Shown here: piece after piece, positions 10,388 through 20,828 of the stretch | Layout: every line of letters begins with the position of its first letter | Numbering within the stretch: position 1 is the stretch's first letter | NCBI RefSeq assembly: GCF_018138385.1 | Contig: NZ_JAGSIE010000010.1 | Span: forward strand, 56,177-120,176 | Length of the DNA stretch: 64,000 bases | DNA from: Allobacillus saliphilus | GTDB taxonomy: Bacteria > Bacillota > Bacilli > Bacillales > Alkalibacillaceae | Reading direction: 5' to 3' | Notes under the pieces: generated by a model | Seen by the model: the letters and a program-made list of their open reading frames with translations, nothing else | Told to the model about the DNA's origin: nothing | The model's database searches: none | Program-made: the position numbers and the translations under genes

Positions 10388-10403
10388 CGGTATACCCGGG
10401 AGT
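10388..10403. repeat. Short palindrome CCCGG-GTATA-CCGGG upstream of lapA-type gene
   Basis: A short GC-rich inverted repeat lies in the AT-rich leader about 50 bp before the start codon. It could be an operator; no known regulator is recognised. Confidence 0.3.
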
Positions 10404-10430
10404 TATTCTTTTGTCGTAAAGTGTCAGCCG

Positions 10431-10469
10431 ATAAAAAGATCCGAACGAAGTCAATGTTCGTTCGGATCT
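10431..10469 (-). terminator. Intrinsic terminator after secDF
   Basis: A perfect 13-bp stem (AGATCCGAACGAA / TTCGTTCGGATCT) is followed by a T-run on the minus strand. Confidence 0.9.
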
Positions 10470-10482
10470 CTAGCTGTTTAGT

Positions 10483-12777
10483 TTATACTTGCGGGCCACC
10501 AGATGGCTTTTTCTTCTTTTGAACAATTGGATTGGATTCGATACTTCTTCCTCTCCACACTAACCATAGTTGAGCTGCCAAGAACAAGGATGAATACGTT
10601 CCCGCAATCAAACCAACGATTAAAGCAAAGGAGAAATAAGTAATGGCTTGAGCACCAAATACAAACAGCATGACAGCTGCAAAGACAACCGTAATCACTG
10701 TATTGAAGCTACGAGTCAACGTCTGCATCAAGCTTTTGTTAACCACTTCTGCTAATTGCTTGAATGTCTTCACTCGTTTTTCGAGACTCAAGTTTTCTCT
10801 AATCCGATCAAACGTAACGATCGTATCATTGATTGAATAACCTACAATCGTGAGTATCGCTGCAATGATTGTAATGTCGAATTCAAATTGGAAAATGCTG
10901 AACAATGCCAAAATGAAAAATGCATCGTGCAATAACGCAATGATTGCGGTTATGGCGAATATCAATTCAAATCGTATCGCGACATAAATGACAATACCAA
11001 TTGAAGCGATTAAAACGGCATATACAGCATTTTTCGCCAGTTCCTGTCCTACTTGAGGGGAAACGGTACTGACACTCGGTTGGCTTCCATATAGTTCTTC
11101 GAAATGATTATTGACGGTTGCAATTTCTTCTTGCGTCAGCACTTTATCAAAGCGAACCATCGCCATTTCTTCGTTATCGCCAGCTAAGACTAGTTGTTTA
11201 GGTTCATGTCCAAGTTCTTCAAACTCTGAACGCACCTCTTCAACGGTCAACTGGTTATCTGACATCACTTGAACTCTTGAACCACTTTCAAAATCGACAC
11301 CTAAGTTCAAACGCATTGTTGTTAAAAATATAGCTCCAACAATCACTAGCAAAATTGATGTACTGAAATAAATCTTGCGGTGTTTTACAAAATCAAATGT
11401 CTTACCTAAGAAAGTCGGTTTAACTTCTTCACCTTTATTGATGTCCATAATTTCATTCGGATTGACACCTAACCATTTCGGTTTGTTATTCAATGCTTTG
11501 CTTTTAATCCATAGGTTCATTAGTAGTCTTGTACCATAAACCGCTGTAATAAAGCTTAGTAATATACTGATAATTAACATCGTTGCGAAGCCTTTGACCG
11601 AACTTGTTCCGAAAATAAATAAAACAATCGCAGCTAAAATTGTAGTAATATTAGCATCCAAAATCGTTGTAAATGAACGTTTATTACCAGCCCTTGCTGC
11701 TGATGTAACTGTTTTTCCTGCCCTTAATTCTTCCTTCAACCGTTCATACGTAATAATATTCGCGTCTACAGCCATACCAACACCTAATACGAGGGCTGCA
11801 ATACCAGGAAGAGTCAATACACCATTAATCAAGTTAAAGACTAATAAAATTAAGTAAATATAAGCACTAAGTGAAATAACAGCAATGACACCTAGGAAAC
11901 GATAAACAATAATCATAAAAACAAATATTAAAATAACCCCTAGAATTCCAGCAAATACGGTTTTGTCGAAAGCTTGTTCCCCAAACTGAGCGCCGACAGC
12001 GACAGAATAAACTTCTGTTAATTCAGCAGGTAATGAACCCGCATTCAACATATCCGCTAAATTTTTAGCTTCCTCAACCGTAAAGGATCCGTCGATTTGA
12101 ACATTTGTTCCAGGAATCGGCTTACTTACACTTGGTGCTGAAATAAATTTTGGATCTTCCTTCCCATATTCTTCAGCAAAGGAGTCCCCTTCTTGATAAT
12201 CTAGCCAAATGACAATTAAGTTTTGTGGATAAGGTACCTCTGCTGTTGGCGTACTCGGTAATTGAGATACCTCTCGAGTTAACTCTTCAAAATTAGCATA
12301 ATCACTATTAGAGAAATTTCTTTTTGTCTCTAATGTGACAATCGGTTGGTTAAACTCGTTGAAATTCTGTTGCGCACTGCCTTCAACAAGCTCTGAACCA
12401 CCAAAGTAAAACTCATCTTCTACACTTCGAAAAGACAGATTTGCAGTTGTAGAAAGTATTTCTCTCGCCTCGTTTTGATCACTGACTCCGGCAAGTTGAA
12501 CGCGTATTCGATTTTCTCCCTCGATATCTATTACCGGTTCATTAACACCTAAGATATCCACCCTTTTATATAAGCTTTGTACAACAGCTTCCATCATTTT
12601 TTTATTTACTTCTTGGTCATCATCAGTCGGTTCAACTTCATAAAGAATCTCAAATCCACCTTGGAGGTCTAAACCTAGCGGAATATCTTTTGTAATTCCT
12701 TGTGTTGTTGTTCCTATTATTCCTCCTAAAAGTAAAACAATTAGAAAGAAGGCAATGATTCTGCCTTTTCTTTTCAT
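10483..12777 (-). CDS. secDF: Protein translocase subunit SecDF (fused SecD-SecF)
   Basis: A 764-aa membrane protein that uses the proton motive force to complete Sec-dependent export. The N-terminal half is SecD (first membrane segment at about residues 7-25, then DIPLGLDLQGGFEILYEV and a large extracytoplasmic P1 region, then five membrane segments). The C-terminal half is SecF (LGVDFESGSRVQV and six segments). The natural fusion is the Bacillus arrangement. I chose the ATG at 12777, preceded by AAGGAGT; an upstream in-frame ATG would add 13 hydrophilic residues with no ribosome site. It lies downstream of comN and upstream of a terminator. Confidence 0.97.
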   Translation of the reverse strand: MKRKGRIIAFFLIVLLLGGIIGTTTQGITKDIPLGLDLQGGFEILYEVEPTDDDQEVNKKMMEAVVQSLYKRVDILGVNEPVIDIEGENRIRVQLAGVSDQNEAREILSTTANLSFRSVEDEFYFGGSELVEGSAQQNFNEFNQPIVTLETKRNFSNSDYANFEELTREVSQLPSTPTAEVPYPQNLIVIWLDYQEGDSFAEEYGKEDPKFISAPSVSKPIPGTNVQIDGSFTVEEAKNLADMLNAGSLPAELTEVYSVAVGAQFGEQAFDKTVFAGILGVILIFVFMIIVYRFLGVIAVISLSAYIYLILLVFNLINGVLTLPGIAALVLGVGMAVDANIITYERLKEELRAGKTVTSAARAGNKRSFTTILDANITTILAAIVLFIFGTSSVKGFATMLIISILLSFITAVYGTRLLMNLWIKSKALNNKPKWLGVNPNEIMDINKGEEVKPTFLGKTFDFVKHRKIYFSTSILLVIVGAIFLTTMRLNLGVDFESGSRVQVMSDNQLTVEEVRSEFEELGHEPKQLVLAGDNEEMAMVRFDKVLTQEEIATVNNHFEELYGSQPSVSTVSPQVGQELAKNAVYAVLIASIGIVIYVAIRFELIFAITAIIALLHDAFFILALFSIFQFEFDITIIAAILTIVGYSINDTIVTFDRIRENLSLEKRVKTFKQLAEVVNKSLMQTLTRSFNTVITVVFAAVMLFVFGAQAITYFSFALIVGLIAGTYSSLFLAAQLWLVWRGRSIESNPIVQKKKKPSGGPQV

Positions 12778-12834
12778 ATGTAAGACTCCTTCCTTGTTAT
12801 CGTTGCTCCTATTCATCCATATCGTTAATGAATT

Positions 12835-13143
12835 TTAACCTTCTTCAGTTGCTACTTCTAGTGAGCCAATCTGGTAGAGCAAGTCATCCGTGTTTTCTTG
12901 CTTTTGTGCTTCGACAGTCAAATAGCTCATGTACGTGCTGCCGCTCAAATGCAATATATCTTGTATCGCTTGATGAAGCCTTAACCGTTTTTCTTTTTTC
13001 CAGACTTTTGCTAAAAGACATGCCCAGATTTCTTCTTCATTGACGCCGTCATAGCCTAATAATTTTAATTCATCTACTTTACTTTGTAAAACTTCTCTCG
13101 TCTCATTCCGCCATTCATCAACATGTCGAGTATAATGATCCAA
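12835..13143 (-). CDS. comN: Post-transcriptional regulator ComN
   Basis: A small cytosolic protein of 102 aa matching the Bacillus ComN/YrzD family (Post_transc_reg). It shows the motif WACLLAKVWKKEKRLRLHQ followed by a conserved SGSTYMSYLT. In B. subtilis ComN acts on comEA mRNA and localises to the poles. The gene sits directly upstream of secDF, as in B. subtilis. The start is a TTG at 13143, with AGGAG 10 nt upstream. It is divergent from spoVB across 135 bp. Confidence 0.82.
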   Translation of the reverse strand: MDHYTRHVDEWRNETREVLQSKVDELKLLGYDGVNEEEIWACLLAKVWKKEKRLRLHQAIQDILHLSGSTYMSYLTVEAQKQENTDDLLYQIGSLEVATEEG

Positions 13144-13201
13144 TCGTTCGACGCTCCTGTCTATTTTGAATTGTCATCTATAAAAAGCGATATAAAGACT
13201 T

Positions 13202-13232
13202 GTCATGACTTGTACCTATTCAAGCATATAAA
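13202..13232 (+). promoter_or_regulatory. Possible SigE promoter of spoVB
   Basis: GTCATGAC (13202-13209), a 15-bp spacer and CATATAAA (13225-13232) resemble the SigE pattern. This fits the mother-cell expression known for spoVB in B. subtilis, but the match is partial. Confidence 0.35.
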
Positions 13233-13278
13233 TTATTGTACCTAAAAATTATTCATTTGAGAAGGCAGGGCCCATAAG

Positions 13279-14823
13279 ATGTCGAAACAAACATTTATTA
13301 AAGGTGCATTAATTTTAATTGTCGCCGGTATGATCAGTCGATTACTTGGCTTTGTCAATCGTATGATTATGGCCAGGTTACTAGGAGAAGAAGGCGTCGG
13401 AATCTATATGCTGACGGTTCCGGCATTATTGTTGATGATTACATTATCCCAAGTAGGTATTCCTGTTGCCGTTTCTAAATTAGTCTCTGAAGCGATTGCT
13501 ATTAATGACCGCAGACGGATTAAAAAAATTTTATATAGTTCATTCACCATCACCGTGAGCCTAAGTATTATACTCACCATATTTTTTTCTATGTTCGTTC
13601 CTGTTATTGCAGATAAACTCTTATTAGACCATCGGACATTGCTACCGATGCTTGTTATGAGCCCGATCATCATCATTATCGCTATTTCATCGGTACTACG
13701 TGGATACTTTCAAGGTCTTCAAAACATGAAGCCACAAGCGTACGCGCAAGTAATTGAGCAAGTTATTCGTATTGTCCTTGTTGTCATTATGATTAAATTA
13801 TTGCTACCTCTCGGACTGGCACATGCAGCAGCAGGTGCCATGGGTTCTGCTGTTCTTGGAGAACTTGCTTCATTAGCATATATTTTTTACTGTTTTCAAA
13901 AATCGCAGAAGAGAAGACAATTATCCGTGTCACGCTATCCATTTCGTTCATTAAAAAGTACGTATGCAAATATATTTCAAATTGCCTTACCAACAGCTGG
14001 AAGTCGGATGGTCGGATCCATTACTTACTTTTTTGAACCCATTCTTGTTTCACAAAGTTTATTTATCGCAGGGTATACAGTATCGCAAAGTACATCACTA
14101 TATGGACAGTTGACTGGCTTTGTCATGCCTCTTTTATTACTGCCTACGTTTATTACCCATTCACTATCTGTCGCCTTAATCCCTTCCGTTAGTGAATCAA
14201 ATGCTTTAAAACATCATCGAACCGTTCATTTCCGTATCACTCAAGCACTGCGGCTATCCTTTGTGTCTGGTGGATTGGCAACAATCTTATTTATGTTATT
14301 ATCAGCAAGTTTACTTCAACTGATTTATGGAACGAATAATGGAGCTGAGTTTTTGAGTTTTATGGCTCCATTTTTTATCTTGTTGTATTTTCAGGCACCT
14401 CTTCAAGCTGCCCTTCAAGCGCTAAATTATGCTAAACACGCGATGATCAATAGCTTAATCGGAGCAACGGTTAAATTATCCGTTTTATGGATACTCGCAA
14501 CAAACCCGAACTTTGGCATTGACGGCGTCATTCTATCTGTTGTCATCGGTATATTGGTCGTCACTTTACTGCATTTTGCTGCATTATATCGATTAATTCA
14601 ATTCAAACTACCAGTCTCATTGGTCATTCGAATGGGCTTTCTTCTTACCAGTTTATATTTCACTGGCAATTGGATGATTGCAAACTTAAATTTCACATCT
14701 AACTTTCAAATGATTTTATTTGTCTCTCTAAGTTTAGGCATATTGTATTTAATCGGTTTAATCATTATGAAGTTAGTGACGATCGAAGAATGGAGACAGC
14801 TTTTTCAAAGACATAAAAATTAA
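13279..14823 (+). CDS. spoVB: Stage V sporulation protein B (lipid II flippase-like)
   Basis: A polytopic MOP-superfamily membrane protein of 514 aa with about 14 predicted segments. The N-terminus (KGALILIVAGMISRLLGFVNR) and the RGYFQGLQNMKPQAYAQVIEQ segment are typical of SpoVB/YkvU/MurJ-like polysaccharide exporters. SpoVB is needed for spore cortex peptidoglycan, presumably by flipping lipid-linked precursors into the space around the forespore. The length matches B. subtilis SpoVB (518). The ATG at 13279 follows an AGGCAGGG ribosome site. It stands alone on the plus strand and ends in a strong terminator at 14869-14910. Confidence 0.93.
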   Translation: MSKQTFIKGALILIVAGMISRLLGFVNRMIMARLLGEEGVGIYMLTVPALLLMITLSQVGIPVAVSKLVSEAIAINDRRRIKKILYSSFTITVSLSIILTIFFSMFVPVIADKLLLDHRTLLPMLVMSPIIIIIAISSVLRGYFQGLQNMKPQAYAQVIEQVIRIVLVVIMIKLLLPLGLAHAAAGAMGSAVLGELASLAYIFYCFQKSQKRRQLSVSRYPFRSLKSTYANIFQIALPTAGSRMVGSITYFFEPILVSQSLFIAGYTVSQSTSLYGQLTGFVMPLLLLPTFITHSLSVALIPSVSESNALKHHRTVHFRITQALRLSFVSGGLATILFMLLSASLLQLIYGTNNGAEFLSFMAPFFILLYFQAPLQAALQALNYAKHAMINSLIGATVKLSVLWILATNPNFGIDGVILSVVIGILVVTLLHFAALYRLIQFKLPVSLVIRMGFLLTSLYFTGNWMIANLNFTSNFQMILFVSLSLGILYLIGLIIMKLVTIEEWRQLFQRHKN

Positions 14824-14868
14824 ATGACAGTTAATAGACTAGGTACTGTTTTGAATGCTGCTAATCAT

Positions 14869-14910
14869 GGGTAGAGCGCAATTGTGAGCTCTACCCTCGT
14901 TTTTATTTTT
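14869..14910 (+). terminator. Intrinsic terminator after spoVB
   Basis: The stem GGGTAGAGC / GCTCTACCC is followed by a long T-rich run. Confidence 0.9.
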
Positions 14911-15078
14911 CTATTTGAAGATAGTGCGCAGATTTGATGCTCCATTTGTGATTTGAGCACTTCTATTCAACGATAGCTTACAAATTTACTGCTCCACCAT
15001 TGATTTGAGTGCTTCTATTCAACGATAGTGACCAGATTTAGTGATCTATCTGTGATTTAGAGCGCTTCTTTTGATCAC
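14911..15078. repeat. 52-bp tandem repeat array downstream of spoVB
   Basis: Three imperfect units start at about 14911, 14963 and 15015 (period 52), with a partial fourth at about 15067. Each contains CTATTyrAmGATAG and GATTTGAGyrC-like blocks, so a short CTAT..ATAG hairpin recurs in every unit. There is no open frame across the array and it does not resemble CRISPR, since the units are contiguous without unique spacers. Confidence 0.8.
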
Positions 15079-15079
15079 C

Positions 15080-15106
15080 CAAAAAAAACACCGACCGAAG
15101 TCAGTG
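15080..15106 (-). terminator. Intrinsic terminator after the ArsB/NhaD-type gene
   Basis: CACTGAC-TTCG-GTCGGTG followed by eight T on the minus strand. It lies about 140 bp downstream of the gene; that interval holds no other frame I can support. Confidence 0.85.
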
Positions 15107-15247
15107 CCTGTTCATTCATCTAACCATTATTTCCTTTGAAAATACGCACAGGAGAATTTGACCGTCTCCACACCACATGTGTATGCATTTTCTTTATGCT
15201 ACCATAGACGTTTCCAATCAATTAGTCATCTGGTTTGTATATTAAAC

Positions 15248-16522
15248 TTAAAAATACCTCACGTATAGATAGATGGATGATAAAATCATCGAGATTATTA
15301 CAATTAACATTCCGTATGCCATAAATGTAATAAAACGTATTTTTATTTTGTGTGTACTCGCTATTCCAGCAACGACGACATTCGCTGATGCTCCCAATAA
15401 AGATCCATTCCCCCCTAAACAAGCACCTAGTGCTAATGCCCACCACATCGAATCAGTAGCGACTATTCCATATTGCTCAAATTCAAACAAGACTGGAATC
15501 ATTGCAGCGACATAGGGGATATTATCCAAAAATCCAGATAGCAATCCAGCTGACCATAAAATGTACATGGATGACGTCATAGGATCGCCACCTGTAATCT
15601 CTAAAAAGCTTTTTGCCATTTTATCGATTAACCCAACTTCCTCTAAGCCACCGACGAGAACAAATAAGCCGATGAAAAAAAACAGAGTCGTCCATTCCAT
15701 TTTTTCAAATACGGTTTCTGTCATTTTATCTTTTTCCGATAAAAGTAATAGAAGTAAAGCCGAGCAGAAAGCAATCGTCGTCAATTCGATGTGTAAAGGA
15801 CCGTGAAATGTAAATCCGATAATTGTTAAACTAAGAATTATTAGAGATTGATATAATAATGGCGTTTTTTTCAGTACATCTGATGGGTTGATTTCTCTCG
15901 TCGATGTAGCTGATTTCTGTTGTCGTATCTGGTTTCGGAATAGGAGTAATAACACCCCCATGACAACAGTGAAAATGATGAGAATAATAGGCCCTAAATG
16001 AATGATAAATGAAATAAAGGTAAATCGTTCTACAGCCTGTCCAATCATAATATTTGGAGGATCACCAATCATCGTCGCTGTTCCACCAACATTCGAAATG
16101 ATGATGACCATAATTAAGTATGGTATCGCGGGAAGATTTAATTGCTTCGTCATATTGATGATGACAGGAACCAGAAGAAGTACAGTCGTGACATTGTCCA
16201 GTAACGCAGATCCGACCGCCGTCATCACACCAATCCACAAAAATAGTGGAACCGGCTTACCATTAACCTTTCGAATCATCCAAAGTGATACAAATTCAAA
16301 TACACCTGTTTTTTGTGTTATTGATATGAGTACCATCATGGAAAATAATAAAACAATCGTACTCCAATCAACATATGTTGATAGTGCTTCATCTACACTA
16401 AAAATATTGAATAAAATAAGGATGGCAGCTCCACACAATGCGACAAGAGCCCGGTTTATTTGATCCCAAAGCAAAAAAATATAACTGATGATGAATACAA
16501 CTAACGTAATGACTAGCTCCAT
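15248..16522 (-). CDS. ArsB/NhaD-family (ion transporter superfamily) permease
   Basis: A 424-aa integral membrane protein with about 11-12 predicted segments. The signature SNVGGTATMIGDPPNIMIG in the middle and GSALLDNVTTVLL and LDNIPYVAAMIPV repeats are typical of the ArsB/NhaD/P-protein branch of the ion transporter superfamily. These proteins move anions or exchange Na+/H+; the substrate cannot be read from sequence. No arsR, arsC or regulator is adjacent, so an arsenite role is not supported. I chose the ATG at 16522 with AAAGGGG upstream rather than the ATG 10 codons earlier. It is divergent from the TIGR04086 gene. Confidence 0.8.
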   Translation of the reverse strand: MELVITLVVFIISYIFLLWDQINRALVALCGAAILILFNIFSVDEALSTYVDWSTIVLLFSMMVLISITQKTGVFEFVSLWMIRKVNGKPVPLFLWIGVMTAVGSALLDNVTTVLLLVPVIINMTKQLNLPAIPYLIMVIIISNVGGTATMIGDPPNIMIGQAVERFTFISFIIHLGPIILIIFTVVMGVLLLLFRNQIRQQKSATSTREINPSDVLKKTPLLYQSLIILSLTIIGFTFHGPLHIELTTIAFCSALLLLLLSEKDKMTETVFEKMEWTTLFFFIGLFVLVGGLEEVGLIDKMAKSFLEITGGDPMTSSMYILWSAGLLSGFLDNIPYVAAMIPVLFEFEQYGIVATDSMWWALALGACLGGNGSLLGASANVVVAGIASTHKIKIRFITFMAYGMLIVIISMILSSIYLYVRYF

Positions 16523-16621
16523 ATTCTTGTCCCCTTTAATCTCTCTTATCAAATAAGTACGTCTTTTTGTATGGAAACATGCATAATTTATAGCAATAGT
16601 CTATTACGAGGGGGAACAAAA

Positions 16622-16996
16622 ATGAATAATCGATTACGTGGTGTCTTATATGGTATTGCTACCATACTCGTTCTCATGTTTTTATGTAGTCTAGTCATTG
16701 CTATGTTTGTTAAGTTTACGGATTTTTCAAGTTCGACATTAACATGGACAACCTTTGTCGTAAGCATTCTCGTTTTAATGATTGGAGGATTCATCGCTGG
16801 GAGGAAAACACTTCATAAAGGATGGCTCACTGGGCTTTTAACTGGAGCTATTTACGTATTCGGCGTCATGTTATATCAATTTTTAGCCTATGACTACTGG
16901 CTTGCCGACCGCCAAGCAACGTATTTTCTTATTTTTCTCGTTGCAGCCATTACCGGTAGTATGTTTGGTGTCAATTTTTCAAAAAATGAGAATTAA
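16622..16996 (+). CDS. TIGR04086-family membrane protein (YrzE type)
   Basis: A 124-aa protein with four membrane segments (about 10-32, 43-60, 68-88, 97-118) and the FVVSILVLMIGGFIAGRK signature I associate with TIGR04086. Its place beside yajC-tgt-queA matches yrzE in B. subtilis. The function is unknown. The ATG at 16622 follows GAGGGGG; an ATG at 16571 would add 17 residues without a ribosome site. It converges on yajC through a shared terminator. Confidence 0.72.
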   Translation: MNNRLRGVLYGIATILVLMFLCSLVIAMFVKFTDFSSSTLTWTTFVVSILVLMIGGFIAGRKTLHKGWLTGLLTGAIYVFGVMLYQFLAYDYWLADRQATYFLIFLVAAITGSMFGVNFSKNEN

Positions 16997-17065
16997 ATAT
17001 TCCTCTTACCATTTTTTCAAATTACTCATATTGTTTCAATTAAATACAAAGACAAATATAAATAA

Positions 17066-17101
17066 AAAACTGACCAATAAGCCTTGCTTATTGGTCAGTT
17101 T
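17066..17101. terminator. Bidirectional terminator between the TIGR04086 gene and yajC
   Basis: AAACTGACCAATAAGC / GCTTATTGGTCAGTTT, a perfect 16-bp stem with a 3-nt loop between convergent genes. Confidence 0.9.
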
Positions 17102-17109
17102 CTACGTTA

Positions 17110-17373
17110 TTAACTATTGGTTTTTACTTCACGAACAGAAGAGCGATCGTATGTAAGTTTGTTTCCATCATTTACTTCAACCACGATCGTTCCCTCGTCT
17201 AATGCATGAATGCGGCCATGCATACCACCGATAGTGACGATTTCGTCACCTTTTTGAAGATTGTTTTGCATTTCTCGCACTTGTTTCTGTCTTTTTTGTT
17301 GTGGACGAATCAAGATAAACCAAAACAGTACAATGAACAATACAATTGGTAATAATCCTGTCAATGCTTCCAT
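17110..17373 (-). CDS. yajC: Preprotein translocase subunit YajC
   Basis: An 87-aa protein with a single N-terminal membrane segment (about residues 7-24, LLPIVLFIVLFWFILIRPQ), the conserved IRPQQKRQKQ and GDEIVTIGGMHGRI motifs and a soluble C-terminal domain. It works with SecDF in Sec export. It has AAGGAGG before the ATG and follows tgt closely, as in most bacteria. Confidence 0.95.
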   Translation of the reverse strand: MEALTGLLPIVLFIVLFWFILIRPQQKRQKQVREMQNNLQKGDEIVTIGGMHGRIHALDEGTIVVEVNDGNKLTYDRSSVREVKTNS

Positions 17374-17388
17374 TTATATTCCTCCTTC

Positions 17389-18549
<1,161 letters not shown>

Positions 18550-18559
18550 TCAAAAATGA

Positions 18560-19588
18560 TTAATAGATAAACATTGCGTCACCGAAGCTGAAGAAGCGAT
18601 AAGACTTCTCAACTGCTTCTTTGTATGCTTTCAATGTTCGCTCTTGACCTGCAAATGCACTGACTAACATGATCAACGTCGACTTAGGCAAATGAAAGTT
18701 CGTGATCATTGCGTCGATCGCTTGGAATGTGTACGGAGGGTATATAAATATATCCGTCCACCCGCTTCTAGCCTCGAACATCCCTCCTGTATCACGAGCG
18801 ATTGTCTCTAATGTTCTTATTGAAGTCGTTCCAACAGCAATAACGCGATTTCCTTTTGCTTTAATATCATTGAGCGTCGACGCAGTCTGTTCGTCCAACC
18901 GATAGAACTCAGCGTGCATCTCATGTTTTTCAATATTATCCGTTTGAACAGGTCGGAATGTCCCTAAACCAACATGTAATGTAACATAAGCGATGTGCAC
19001 GCCTTTTTGCTCTATTCGTTCAAGTAAATCCTCTGTAAAATGCAACCCTGCAGTTGGCGCCGCTGCTGATCCAACTTCTTTTGCATAAACCGTTTGATAA
19101 CGATCTTGGTCTTCTAATTGCTCTTTAATGTAAGGCGGTAATGGCATTTCACCAAGCTGGTCAAGAATCTCCATAAATATACCTTCATAATGAAAACGAA
19201 CGAGTCGCCCGCCATGCTCTTTTTCTTCGAGACACTCAGCTTTTAATATGCCATCACCAAAATGAATCCATGTTCCTGTTTTTACTTTCTTGGCAGGCTT
19301 CACGAGTACTTCCCAATCATCTCCATTTACTTGATGAAGTAATAATAACTCCACTTTACCATATGTGTCTGCCTTATAACCCATTAAACGAGCTGGAAGT
19401 ACTTTTGTGTTATTTAAAACAAGGCAATCACCAGGATTCAAATAATCAATGATATCTGTAAATTGCTGATGATGAAATTGGTCTTTCCCTCTATCGATTG
19501 TGAGCAGTCGCGAAGCCGAACGATCCTCAAGTGGTGTTTGTGCAATTAGTTCTTCTGGTAAGTCAAAATCAAATTCGTTTATATCCAT
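18560..19588 (-). CDS. queA: S-adenosylmethionine:tRNA ribosyltransferase-isomerase
   Basis: A 342-aa enzyme that transfers the ribosyl part of SAM to preQ1-tRNA, giving epoxyqueuosine. Family signatures are [23 protein letters not shown] at the N-terminus, [16 protein letters not shown] in the middle and [16 protein letters not shown] near the C-terminus. It lies 34 bp upstream of tgt and downstream of the DUF2905 gene and ruvB in one run of same-strand genes. Confidence 0.97.
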   Translation of the reverse strand: MDINEFDFDLPEELIAQTPLEDRSASRLLTIDRGKDQFHHQQFTDIIDYLNPGDCLVLNNTKVLPARLMGYKADTYGKVELLLLHQVNGDDWEVLVKPAKKVKTGTWIHFGDGILKAECLEEKEHGGRLVRFHYEGIFMEILDQLGEMPLPPYIKEQLEDQDRYQTVYAKEVGSAAAPTAGLHFTEDLLERIEQKGVHIAYVTLHVGLGTFRPVQTDNIEKHEMHAEFYRLDEQTASTLNDIKAKGNRVIAVGTTSIRTLETIARDTGGMFEARSGWTDIFIYPPYTFQAIDAMITNFHLPKSTLIMLVSAFAGQERTLKAYKEAVEKSYRFFSFGDAMFIY

Positions 19589-19616
19589 GCTTTTCCTACT
19601 TTCTATTCATTACCGA

Positions 19617-19817
19617 TTACTTAAATTTACCAAAAAAATAAAAAATAAGTGATAAGATAATACTAATGATAATGGAGGTCATGATTGGTAAATAAACAGT
19701 CGTGTTACCTTTTTTGAATACAAAATCACCTGGAAGCTTTCCAATCGCTGTCCAAATGATGCCAATGATTACTAATACAATGCCTATTAGAATTAGAATT
19801 TTTCCTAGCCCATCCAT
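19617..19817 (-). CDS. DUF2905-family small membrane protein
   Basis: A 66-aa protein with two membrane segments (about 5-24 and 44-62) around a short loop that carries GKLPGDFVFKKGNTTVYLP, the hallmark of DUF2905. The function is unknown. It begins immediately after the ruvB stop and is followed by queA, a linkage common in Firmicutes. Confidence 0.85.
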   Translation of the reverse strand: MDGLGKILILIGIVLVIIGIIWTAIGKLPGDFVFKKGNTTVYLPIMTSIIISIILSLIFYFFGKFK

Positions 19818-20816
19818 TTAACCATTTACCTCCCTATTGAAGTGACGGTAGGCTTCAAATGTGGCTATCCGCCCACGTGGTGTGCGTTGAATGTATCCTT
19901 TTTGTAATAAAAAAGGTTCATAAACATCTTCAATAGTTTGAGATTCTTCTCCTATGGTCGCTGCCAATGTTTCTAACCCGACAGGACCGCCTTGAAACTT
20001 ATCAATAATACCTAATAAGTATTTATGATCAATATGATCCAACCCCGCTGCATCGACTTGTAGCATATTCAATGCTTCTCTCGTGATGTCCACTGTGATT
20101 GTATCCATGTCATTCACTTGAGCTATATCACGCACCCGCTTCAGCAAGCGATTGGCAATACGAGGTGTACCACGTGAACGAGAAGCAATTTCATCCGCCG
20201 CATCGTCTTCAATCTCCATCTCAAAAATGTCAGCTGTCCGTTTAATGATATGGCTAAGATCTTTCTCTTCATAAAACTCCAAACGGCTCAATACACCGAA
20301 CCGATCACGTAGCGGGGCAGAAAGTAATCCAGCACGAGTCGTAGCACCTACCAGCGTAAATGGAGGCAAATCTAACCGTACTGAACGTGCACTATCTCCT
20401 TGACCGATTACAATATCTAAAAAGAAATCCTCCATCGCCGGATATAGGATTTCTTCAACAGCGCGAGGCAGACGATGAATCTCATCAATGAACAATACAT
20501 CTCCTGTTTCAAGAGAAGATAAAATTGCTGCAAGATCACCAGCCCTTTCAATCGCTGGACCTGAAGTCGTTCTAAACTGTACACCCATTTCATTGGCAAT
20601 AATTGAAGCTAATGTCGTTTTACCTAAGCCTGGTGGGCCATATAATAAAACATGATCCAATGGCTCTTCACGCATTTTAGCCGCTTCAATAAATATACTT
20701 AAATTTCGTTTTGTTTTTTCTTGTCCTATATATTGCCTCAAAACTTGAGGTCTTAAACTTTGTTCTACCTGAAGATCATCTTCTTGGAGATCTCCAGAAA
20801 TCATCCGATCATCCAT
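19818..20816 (-). CDS. ruvB: Holliday junction ATP-dependent helicase RuvB
   Basis: The AAA+ motor of the RuvAB branch-migration complex, about 332 aa. Walker A is [14 protein letters not shown], Walker B is [15 protein letters not shown], sensor 1 lies in GATTRAG and the arginine finger in [10 protein letters not shown]-terminal winged-helix domain includes [14 protein letters not shown]. The start is uncertain among GTG 20828, ATG 20819 and ATG 20816. I prefer 20816 (MDDRMISG), which aligns with the MDERLVS start of B. subtilis and is best spaced from AAGTGGG. It follows ruvA directly. Confidence 0.96.
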   Translation of the reverse strand: MDDRMISGDLQEDDLQVEQSLRPQVLRQYIGQEKTKRNLSIFIEAAKMREEPLDHVLLYGPPGLGKTTLASIIANEMGVQFRTTSGPAIERAGDLAAILSSLETGDVLFIDEIHRLPRAVEEILYPAMEDFFLDIVIGQGDSARSVRLDLPPFTLVGATTRAGLLSAPLRDRFGVLSRLEFYEEKDLSHIIKRTADIFEMEIEDDAADEIASRSRGTPRIANRLLKRVRDIAQVNDMDTITVDITREALNMLQVDAAGLDHIDHKYLLGIIDKFQGGPVGLETLAATIGEESQTIEDVYEPFLLQKGYIQRTPRGRIATFEAYRHFNREVNG

Positions 20817-20828
20817 CATTCCACCCAC

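Noticed and set aside
14911..15078. Tandem repeats considered as a CRISPR array
   Set aside because: Units are contiguous and diverged, with no unique spacers and no cas genes; the same applies to 30601-30774 and 44974-45062.
16002..16463. Long antisense frame (153 codons) inside the ArsB/NhaD-type gene
   Set aside because: It is the complement of a well-supported membrane protein gene and shows no ribosome site or recognisable domain.
15248..16522. Arsenite efflux operon
   Set aside because: The transporter belongs to the ArsB/NhaD superfamily, but there is no arsR, arsC or arsA nearby.
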